From: Rhizobium acidisoli | Lineage (GTDB): Bacteria > Pseudomonadota > Alphaproteobacteria > Rhizobiales > Rhizobiaceae | Direction of reading: 5' to 3' | Assembly (NCBI RefSeq): GCF_002531755.2 | Contig: NZ_CP034998.1 | Location: forward strand, 1,240,001-1,304,000 | DNA: 64,000 nucleotides | Shown: positions 57,397-64,000 of the stretch, in pieces | Numbering within the stretch: the first letter of the stretch is position 1 | How the letters are laid out: each line of letters opens with the position of its first letter | Notes under the pieces: generated by a model | The model's database searches: none | Told to the model about the DNA's origin: nothing | Seen by the model: the letters and a program-made list of their open reading frames with translations, nothing else | Made by a program: the position numbers and the translations under genes

Positions 57397-58581
57397 TCAA
57401 GTCCGTTTTCGAATGAACATCAGTCTGATGCCGGAAAGTAGGGCATAGAGGCCGAAGAACGCGGCAATCGCCCAGGCAAAACCGTTATTTCCGGCGACAT
57501 CGATCGCCGCACCGATTGCCTGCGGCCCGGCCACGGTTCCCATCGCATAACAGAAGACGAAGGCTGCATTGGCGGCGGCAAGGTCGGAGCCCGTCAGCCG
57601 CGAGCCGAGATGGCTGAGGCCGACCGTATAGAGGCCGGAGACGCAGCCGCCCCAGAAAAGCAGGAGTCCGGCCATCAGCAGCCAGTTGTCGACCAGCAGC
57701 GGCAGCATCATCGAGCCGACGAAGCCCATCAGCGCCATGCCGGCCAGAAGCGGCCGCTTGTCGGGAATACGGTCGGAAAGCAGGCCGAGCGGGATCTGGA
57801 AGATGACGTTGCCGACGCCCATCATGGTGAGCAGAAGTGCGGCCTGCGATTCGGTGAAATGGGCGCGCACGGCAAAGATCGGGAAAAGCGACAGCCCGCC
57901 CGCTTCGACCGCGCCGAAGATGAAGACCGCCGCCGTTGCCGTCGGCACAAGGAAAACGTAGCGCATGAAATGCAGTTCCGGTTTTTCCTCAAGCACCGGG
58001 CTCTCGTCGCGGGCAATGAAGATCGGAATGGCGGCCAGCAGGATGGCACCGGCGCCGATCAGGAAGGGGAAGATGCCGTCGCTGCCAAGGATCGAAAACA
58101 ACAGCGGCCCGGCCGCAAAGCCGAGGGAAAGCACGGTCGCATAGATGCCGAGCACGAAGCCCCGCTTGGACGGCGGCGAGGCGGCATTGATCCAGAATTC
58201 GGAGAGGATGAACAGCGTCGTTGTCGCGCCGTGAAAGGCGAAACGCAGCGGAAACCACATCCAGAAATCCTGGGCATAATAAAAGCCGAGCGCGCTCAGC
58301 GCCGAAATCAGCACCGCCCAGAGCATGGTTGGCGCAACGCCGTATTTATGCGCGAGCCGGGTGGTGATGGGCGCGGCGGCCATCGCGGCGACGCCTGCCA
58401 TCGCAGTGTTCAGCCCGATCAGTGTGGACGAGATGCCGCGTTTTTCCAGGATGATGCTGAGAAGCGGGAGCCCGAGGCCGATTGCTATGCCAACGGCTGA
58501 TATCGACGAGATGGCTGCCACCAGAGAAGGCCAATGGATTTCCTCGACATCGCCCGGTGTGCCGTTTCTCGGCTGAGACAT
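57397..58581 (-). CDS. Major facilitator superfamily transporter
   Basis: 394-residue inner-membrane carrier with 12 predicted helices. The loop 2-3 motif is weakly kept as TTRLAHKYG, and the equivalent loop in the second half is [15 protein letters not shown]. The N-terminal cytoplasmic segment is [15 protein letters not shown]. It belongs to the YfcJ/YcaD-like sugar- or drug-type MFS group; the substrate is unknown. It is transcribed alone. Confidence 0.9.
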   Translation of the reverse strand: MSQPRNGTPGDVEEIHWPSLVAAISSISAVGIAIGLGLPLLSIILEKRGISSTLIGLNTAMAGVAAMAAAPITTRLAHKYGVAPTMLWAVLISALSALGFYYAQDFWMWFPLRFAFHGATTTLFILSEFWINAASPPSKRGFVLGIYATVLSLGFAAGPLLFSILGSDGIFPFLIGAGAILLAAIPIFIARDESPVLEEKPELHFMRYVFLVPTATAAVFIFGAVEAGGLSLFPIFAVRAHFTESQAALLLTMMGVGNVIFQIPLGLLSDRIPDKRPLLAGMALMGFVGSMMLPLLVDNWLLMAGLLLFWGGCVSGLYTVGLSHLGSRLTGSDLAAANAAFVFCYAMGTVAGPQAIGAAIDVAGNNGFAWAIAAFFGLYALLSGIRLMFIRKRT

Positions 58582-58834
58582 TTATCCATCCTTAGAAAGC
58601 TGCGCGAGCGAATCGGCCGGTCCCGTCGGACAGATAGACACAGACGTGCCAAATCCGGGTGACGGATGCCGCTTCGCAGTATTTCCGATGTGAGTGACCA
58701 TCTGCGGAATGTAAAGCCCGTTCGGCCAAGAAATGCTTACCATGTCGGGTTGAGGATCGTCGGCTGCCGCATTTGGGTAGTGGTCGGTGGAGCGCTGGCA
58801 CTACACGGTAAATATGTCTGGAAGGTGAAAGCGA
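58582..58834. other. Intergenic region, nothing recognised
   Basis: 253 bases between the frameshifted DUF983 gene and the MFS gene, both on the minus strand. It should contain the MFS promoter. No gene, repeat or clear regulatory motif is seen. Confidence 0.4.
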
Positions 58835-59288
58835 TCAATCCGGGCGTCCGGGGATGTCATAATCGTCCGGACCGTCGCTCTCGCCGCCGAAACCGTGCAT
58901 GCGCAGCGCCCATTGCAGGCCGATGACGCCGCCCTTGATCGGCTGGATCGAGGCAAGCGCGGTGATGACGGTGATCGGCGCCCAGATGGCGATATGCGCC
59001 CACACCGGCAGCACGAAGGTCAGGTCGGTCAGCATATAGCCGCCGACCACGACGTGCCCGAGAACGAGGATGACGATATAGGGCGGCAGGTCGTCGGCAC
59101 GTTGGTGATGCATCGCCTCGCCGCAGGCGGCGCAATGGTCGACCGGCTTCAGGAAGGCGCGAAAAAGTTTGCCGCTGCCGCAGGCCGGGCAGCGGTTCAT
59201 CAGCCCAACGCAGGATGGAGCGTCCCAGCGGACGCTCGGCCTCGGGTCTGTCGCCATAGCGGACGACCGGTTCGGTCGGTGTGCTCAT
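58835..59288 (-). pseudogene. DUF983 membrane protein, interrupted by a one-base frameshift
   Basis: The N-terminus MSTPTEPVVRYGDRPEAERP and GRSILR is read from ATG 59288 (with AGAGGAAG before it). The rest, GLMNRCPACGSGKLFRAFLK onwards with two CxxC zinc motifs and two membrane helices, is in another frame. The extra base is one A of the AA at 59207-59208 (plus strand). Removing it joins the parts as ILR-GLMNRC, the expected DUF983 sequence of about 150 residues. Either a true frameshift mutation or a sequencing error. It sits 71 bases after rnr in the same operon. Function of DUF983 is unknown. Confidence 0.8.
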
Positions 59289-59359
59289 CGCATCTTCCTC
59301 TTCAGGCCGCATAGGCTCGTGAATCTCGCCCAATGCCGCTTTCGGACAGCTGGAACATT

Positions 59360-61732
59360 TCAATGCCGCCCGCGCGGTGGCCTCGTTCCCGGCTTCTTGC
59401 GAACCTGGCCCCGGTCGCGGCGGCCGGCTTTGTGGAAGGAGCGCACCGCCGTCGGCATCTCGCGCCCTTCGCTGACCATCTCGAAGCGCAGCGCCCCGGC
59501 AAGCGGGATCGCTTCGGCAAGCTTCACGGTGACGTTGTCGCCAAGGCGATAGCCGAGCCCCGTCCGTTCACCGGAGAGCGCCTGATGCGCCTCGTCATAG
59601 ATGAAATAGTCGCTGCCGAGCGTCGATATGGGGACGAAACCATCGGCACCATACTCCGGCAGGGCGACAAAAAGCCCGGATTTCGTAACGCCCGAGACCC
59701 GCCCGGCAAATTCCTCGCCGACGCGGCCGCTCAGATGATGCGCGATCAGCCGGTCGACCGTCTCACGCTCGGCCGCCATGGCCCGGCGCTCGAAGGTCGA
59801 AATTTCCGCGGCGATATCGTCGAGGCCTGCCTCTTCCTCTGTCGTGATGCCGCCTTCGCCGAAGCCGAGCGAGCCGACGAGGGCGCGATGCACGATGAGA
59901 TCGGCGTAACGGCGGATCGGCGAGGTGAAATGCGCGTATTTCATCAGGTTGAGGCCGAAATGGCCGATATTCTCCGGGCCGTAGATCGCCTGGCTCTGCG
60001 AGCGCAACACCATCTCGTTGACCATGGTCTGGTGCGGCGTGCCGTCCGCCTTCGCCAGAATGCCGTTGAAGTTGTTGGCGCGCATATTGCCGCCCTTGGC
60101 AAGCGGGATGCCAAGCGTCGCCAGGAATTCACGCAGGATTTCCTGCTTGGCAAGCGTCGGGCCGTCATGGATGCGGTAGATCAGCGGCTGGCGTTTCTTT
60201 TCCAGCGTCTCGGCGGCCGAGACGTTCGCCTGGATCATCATCTCTTCGATCAGCTTGTGAGCGTCGAGCCGCGGCGGCACGTGGACCCGGTCGACGGTGC
60301 CGTCGGATTTCAGCAGGATCTTGCGCTCCGGCATGTCGAGTTCAAGCGGCTGGCGCCGGTCGCGTCCGCGCTTCATCACCGCATAGGCGTGCCAGAGCGG
60401 CTTCAGGATCGGCTCGAGCATCGGCCCGGTCTTATCGTCCGGCGTGCCGTCGATCGCCGCCTGCGCCTGCTGATAGGAGAGTTTGGCAGCACTCTTCATC
60501 ATGACGCGATGAAACGTGTGGCCGATCTTGCGGCCTTCCCCGGAAAAACTCATGCGCACGGCGAGCGCCGGGCGGTCGACGCCTTCCTTCAGCGAGCAGA
60601 GATCGTTGGAAATGCGCTCCGGCAGCATCGGCACGACACGATCCGGGAAGTAGACCGAATTGCCGCGCTTCAGCGCCTCGCGGTCGAGCGGTGACTTCGG
60701 GCGGACATACCAGGAGACGTCGGCAATCGCCACGGTGACGATGACGCCGCCGGGATTGTCGGGCGAGGGGTCGAGTTCGGCATAGACGGCGTCGTCATGG
60801 TCCTTGGCATCGGCCGGATCGATAGTGATCAACGGCACGTCGCGCCAGTCCTCGCGATGCGACATCGTCGCGGGTTTTGCATCCTCGGCCTCAGCGATAA
60901 CGGCGGGCGGGAAGACATGCGGAATGCCGTGCGCATGGATGGCAATCATCGAGATCGCCTTTTCCGAGCCGACGGAGCCAACGACCGAAAGCACCTTGGC
61001 GCGCGGCAGGCCGAAGCGCCCGAGACGGGCGACTTCGATCTCGACCAGGTCGCCGTCTTTGGCGCCGCCGGTGAAGTCTGGATCGATGACCATCTCCTCG
61101 CCGCGTCGCTCGATCGGCAGCAGCCGGCCGCCGCCGCCAGGCGTCGTGCGGAAAACGCCCATCGAGGCGCCGCGGCGCTTGTCGATCACCTTGATGATCC
61201 GCGCCGTATAGGCCGGCCCGCCACGATCGACGGCCGGGAAGATCTTCGCCAGAATGCGGTCGCCGAGGCCGGCGACCGGTGCCTTGCCTTTGCCCTGGCG
61301 GCCTGCGGGCGATTGCTGGCGGATGGCGACGGCGGGCGCGACACCCTGATCCTCGGGCCATTCCGCCGGCCGGCCGATCAAATCGCCATCCTTGTCACGC
61401 GTGGTGATATCGAGAACGGTGACCGGCGGCAGCGCGCCGGGGCGGATCAGCGATTTGCGGTTCTTCTGCAGCATGCCTTCCTGCTCGAGCTCCTGCAGCA
61501 GGTGCTTGAGCTCGACGCGGCTGTCGCCCTTCAGGCCGAAAGCCTTGGCGAGTTCCCGCTTGGACGCTTTCTGCGGATGATCGGCGATGAAGCGCAGGAT
61601 CACCTCCCGCGACGGCAGCGCGCCGTGGACGATGTTCAGCGGCTCGACGGCGGGAGCATCCTTGCCGGCACGGCCGATCTTGCCCGGGCGCTTGCCCGCA
61701 GGGTTCGTTCTGTCGCGCGGTATTCTGCTCAC
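59360..61732 (-). CDS. rnr: Ribonuclease R
   Basis: 790-residue 3'-5' exoribonuclease that degrades structured RNA. Order: N-terminal helix-turn-helix-like region (LRFIADHPQKASKRELAKAF), cold-shock domains, RNB catalytic domain with TIDPADAKDHDDAVYAELD holding the metal-binding Asp residues, and a C-terminal S1 domain (FAGRVSGVTKSGLFVALPEY) with a basic tail of Arg, Lys and Gly. It starts one base after the topA stop, so it is part of the topA operon. Confidence 0.96.
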   Translation of the reverse strand: MSRIPRDRTNPAGKRPGKIGRAGKDAPAVEPLNIVHGALPSREVILRFIADHPQKASKRELAKAFGLKGDSRVELKHLLQELEQEGMLQKNRKSLIRPGALPPVTVLDITTRDKDGDLIGRPAEWPEDQGVAPAVAIRQQSPAGRQGKGKAPVAGLGDRILAKIFPAVDRGGPAYTARIIKVIDKRRGASMGVFRTTPGGGGRLLPIERRGEEMVIDPDFTGGAKDGDLVEIEVARLGRFGLPRAKVLSVVGSVGSEKAISMIAIHAHGIPHVFPPAVIAEAEDAKPATMSHREDWRDVPLITIDPADAKDHDDAVYAELDPSPDNPGGVIVTVAIADVSWYVRPKSPLDREALKRGNSVYFPDRVVPMLPERISNDLCSLKEGVDRPALAVRMSFSGEGRKIGHTFHRVMMKSAAKLSYQQAQAAIDGTPDDKTGPMLEPILKPLWHAYAVMKRGRDRRQPLELDMPERKILLKSDGTVDRVHVPPRLDAHKLIEEMMIQANVSAAETLEKKRQPLIYRIHDGPTLAKQEILREFLATLGIPLAKGGNMRANNFNGILAKADGTPHQTMVNEMVLRSQSQAIYGPENIGHFGLNLMKYAHFTSPIRRYADLIVHRALVGSLGFGEGGITTEEEAGLDDIAAEISTFERRAMAAERETVDRLIAHHLSGRVGEEFAGRVSGVTKSGLFVALPEYGADGFVPISTLGSDYFIYDEAHQALSGERTGLGYRLGDNVTVKLAEAIPLAGALRFEMVSEGREMPTAVRSFHKAGRRDRGQVRKKPGTRPPRGRH

Positions 61733-61733
61733 G

Positions 61734-64000
61734 TCAGCTCTTTTTCGATTTCGCGGGCGCTTTCGCCTTCGTTGCCTTCGGCTTGGCCGCCGTCTTGGTG
61801 GTCTTGGCTTCGGCGGCCGCCGCCTTCGGCTTGGCTTTCGCCTTGCTCGTCTTGCCGGCAGGCGCCTTACCGGCCTTCTCCGTGATCAGCGCAAGCGCCT
61901 CCTCGACGGTGATCGCCTGCGGATCCTTGCCCTTCGGCAGGGTGGCGTTGACCTTGCCCCAGTTGACATACGGTCCGTACTTGCCGTCGCGAACGGTGAT
62001 CGCGCCGCCGTCGGGATGATCGCCGAGCGTCTTCAGCGCCGCCGGCGTGCCGCGCGAACCACGGCCCGGTGCCTGGTTTGCCTTTTCGGCAATGACGGTC
62101 ACGGCGCGGTTGAGCCCGACCGAAAACACGTCCTCGATCGTTTCCAGATTGGCATAGGAACCGTCATGCAGCAGGAACGGCCCATAGCGGCCGATGCCTG
62201 ACGAGATCATCTTGCCGGATTCCGGATGTTTGCCGATATCGCGCGGCAGCGAAATCAGCGCCATCGCCTTTTCGTAGTCGATGTCCTCAGGCTTCCAGCC
62301 CTTCGGCAGCGAAGCGCGTTTGGCCTCCTTGCCGTCGCCGCGCTGGATATAGGGGCCGAAGCGGCCGGAGCGCAGCGTCAGTTCCTCGCCGGTCGTTGGA
62401 TCGGTGCCGAGGTTCTTCGGTTCGTTGAGGGCGGCGCCATCCGCTTCTCCGCCGTTTTCGGAGGAGAGCTGGCGGGTGTAATTGCATTCCGGATAGTTCG
62501 AGCAGCCGACGAAGGCGCCATATTTGCCGAGCTTCAGCGACAGGTTGCCGGTGCCGCAGACCTGGCAGATCCGGGGATCGCTGCCGTCCTCCCGCTTCGG
62601 GAAGACCAGCGGCGCCAGCGCCTCGTTCAGCGAATCGAGCACATTGGTGACGCGCAGTTCCTTGGTGTCTTCGATCTGGGCGAAGAAATCTTTCCAGAAA
62701 TCGCGCAGCACCTGCTTCCAGTTCAGCTCGCCGGCGGAAATCCGGTCGAGCTTCTCCTCGAGATCGGCGGTGAAGTCGTATTCGACATATTTGGTGAAAA
62801 AGCTTTCGAGGAAAGCCGTCACCAGCCGGCCCTTGGCCTGCGGGATCAGCTTGCGCTTGTCGATCGTCACATAGTCGCGGTCGCGCAGCGTCGCCAGCGT
62901 CGCGGCATAGGTGGAGGGGCGGCCGATGCCGAGCTCTTCCATCTTCTTGATCAGCGAGGCTTCCGAGTAGCGCGGCGGCGGCTCGGTGAAATGCTGGGTC
63001 GAATTGATCTTCTGCTTGGCGAGCGTCTCGCGCGCATTGATCTCCGGCAGGCGGCCATCCTCGTCGCCGTCGTCGCTCTGCTCGCCGTCTTCCTTCTGAT
63101 CGGTATAGGCGGCGATGAAGCCGTCGAAGCGGATGACTGAGCCGACGGCGCGCAACCCGGCCTTCTCGCCCTTGTTGTCGGCGGTGATTTCAGCCGTCGT
63201 GCGCTCGATTTCGGCCGAGGCCATCTGGCTGGCGATGCCGCGCTTCCAGATCAGGTCGTAGAGCCGGATCTGGTCGGCGTCGAGGAATTGGCGCACGCGG
63301 TCGGGTGAGCGGTAGAAATCGGTCGGGCGGATCGCCTCGTGCGCCTCCTGGGCGTTCTTGGCCTTGGTGGAATAGAAGCGCGCCTTTTCGGGCATGTAAC
63401 GCTCGCCGAACTGGTCGACGATGGCGCTGCGGGCGGCATCGATCGCCTCCGGCGCCATCTGCACGCCGTCGGTTCGCATATAGGTGATGAGACCGACGGT
63501 CTCGCCGCCGATATCGACGCCTTCATAAAGCTTCTGGGCGATCTGCATGGTGCGCGAGGCGGAGAAACCGAGATTGGAGGAGGCGGCCTGCTGCAGGGTC
63601 GAGGTCGTAAATGGCGGTCCTGGATTGCGCTTGACCGGCTTGGCCTCGACCGTGTCGACGACATAGCTCGCGCCGTCCAGCAAAGCCTTCAGGCGGCCCG
63701 CGTCCTCGCCGTTGCCGATCGCGCGCGGCTGCAGCCGCTTGCCGTTGGCCGAAACCAGCCTTGCCTCGAACTCGTCGCCGCGCGGCGTCTTCAGAAGTGC
63801 CGAGATGTTCCAGTATTCTTCCGAAATGAAGCGCTCGATTTCGGATTCGCGGTCGCAGACCAAGCGAAGCGCCACCGACTGGACGCGGCCGGCCGAGCGT
63901 GCGCCGGGCAGCTTGCGCCAGAGGACCGGCGAAAGATTGAAGCCGACGAGATAGTCGAGCGCGCGGCGGGCGAGATAGGCGTCGACCAGCGGCACGTCGA
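61734..64000 (-). CDS. topA: DNA topoisomerase I (3' part; 5' end beyond the window)
   Basis: About 755 residues are visible of an expected 880-900. It relaxes negative supercoils by a type IA mechanism. The catalytic Tyr is in GLITYMRTDGVQM, with DFYRSPDRVRQFL and LPQG-like elements downstream. One C4 zinc-ribbon is intact (CQVCGTGNLSLKLGKYGAF then CSNYPECNY), followed by several degenerate topoisomerase C-terminal repeats, for example FGPYIQRGDG, YGPFLLHDGS and YGPYVNWGKV. The end is a Lys/Ala-rich tail. The N-terminal Toprim domain is off the window. Confidence 0.96.
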   Translation of the reverse strand, partial: DVPLVDAYLARRALDYLVGFNLSPVLWRKLPGARSAGRVQSVALRLVCDRESEIERFISEEYWNISALLKTPRGDEFEARLVSANGKRLQPRAIGNGEDAGRLKALLDGASYVVDTVEAKPVKRNPGPPFTTSTLQQAASSNLGFSASRTMQIAQKLYEGVDIGGETVGLITYMRTDGVQMAPEAIDAARSAIVDQFGERYMPEKARFYSTKAKNAQEAHEAIRPTDFYRSPDRVRQFLDADQIRLYDLIWKRGIASQMASAEIERTTAEITADNKGEKAGLRAVGSVIRFDGFIAAYTDQKEDGEQSDDGDEDGRLPEINARETLAKQKINSTQHFTEPPPRYSEASLIKKMEELGIGRPSTYAATLATLRDRDYVTIDKRKLIPQAKGRLVTAFLESFFTKYVEYDFTADLEEKLDRISAGELNWKQVLRDFWKDFFAQIEDTKELRVTNVLDSLNEALAPLVFPKREDGSDPRICQVCGTGNLSLKLGKYGAFVGCSNYPECNYTRQLSSENGGEADGAALNEPKNLGTDPTTGEELTLRSGRFGPYIQRGDGKEAKRASLPKGWKPEDIDYEKAMALISLPRDIGKHPESGKMISSGIGRYGPFLLHDGSYANLETIEDVFSVGLNRAVTVIAEKANQAPGRGSRGTPAALKTLGDHPDGGAITVRDGKYGPYVNWGKVNATLPKGKDPQAITVEEALALITEKAGKAPAGKTSKAKAKPKAAAAEAKTTKTAAKPKATKAKAPAKSKKS

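Overview
This window is a stretch of alphaproteobacterial chromosome, most probably from Rhizobium (R. leguminosarum/R. etli group). The evidence is the gene order clpP-clpX-lon-hupB, the riboflavin transporter ribN under an FMN riboswitch, a complete nuoA-N operon with rhizobial extra genes, the divK-pleD pair, and short palindromic repeats of the kind scattered through rhizobial genomes. Base composition is uniformly GC-rich except in a few AT-rich intergenic regions. No prophage, IS element, CRISPR array or plasmid gene was seen. Most genes are core housekeeping genes.

Layout. 1-5.1 kb: 3' part of metY, a small cupin gene, a GGDEF-EAL c-di-GMP protein and a cytochrome P450. 5.3-12.5 kb: a membrane diguanylate cyclase, then the proteostasis block clpP, clpX, lon and the HU gene. 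12.6-20.6 kb: FMN riboswitch and ribN, a PHO-box-preceded exported phytase-like protein, and small metabolic or hypothetical genes (aldo/keto reductase, two cupin-type proteins in all, a methyltransferase, glutathione peroxidase). 20.9-21.6 kb: tRNA-Val and two tRNA-Asp genes. 21.8-38.5 kb: all 14 complex I subunit genes, interrupted by an S23/IVP cassette (between nuoC and nuoD), a small secreted protein (nuoD/nuoE) and a helix-hairpin-helix protein (nuoF/nuoG). 38.5-46 kb: birA, RNase J, methylmalonyl-CoA epimerase, DUF1467, proS, and a LolC/E-type permease with lolD. 46-54.5 kb: an SOS-like divergent locus (DUF5680 gene and a 28-residue membrane microprotein), dnaE, an L,D-transpeptidase, dinB, an acetyltransferase, a HAD-like protein and DUF3572. 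54.6-64 kb: divK-pleD, rpmG, an MFS transporter, and a minus-strand run topA (partial), rnr and a frameshifted DUF983 gene.

Functional threads. Three c-di-GMP enzymes are present (GGDEF-EAL, membrane GGDEF, PleD). Three sites matching the alphaproteobacterial LexA operator (GTTC-N7-GTTC) lie at 46221, 46419 and 52874. They suggest that the DUF5680 gene, the microprotein and dinB belong to the DNA-damage response. A perfect PHO box links the phytase-like protein to phosphate starvation.

The two most unusual items are (1) a 447-bp cassette inside the nuo operon, with a four-helix-bundle (S23/IVP) ORF bounded by 30-bp inverted repeats built from 7-bp units, and (2) the two-operator SOS locus encoding a 28-residue membrane protein. 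All calls come from reading the sequence; no database search was run.
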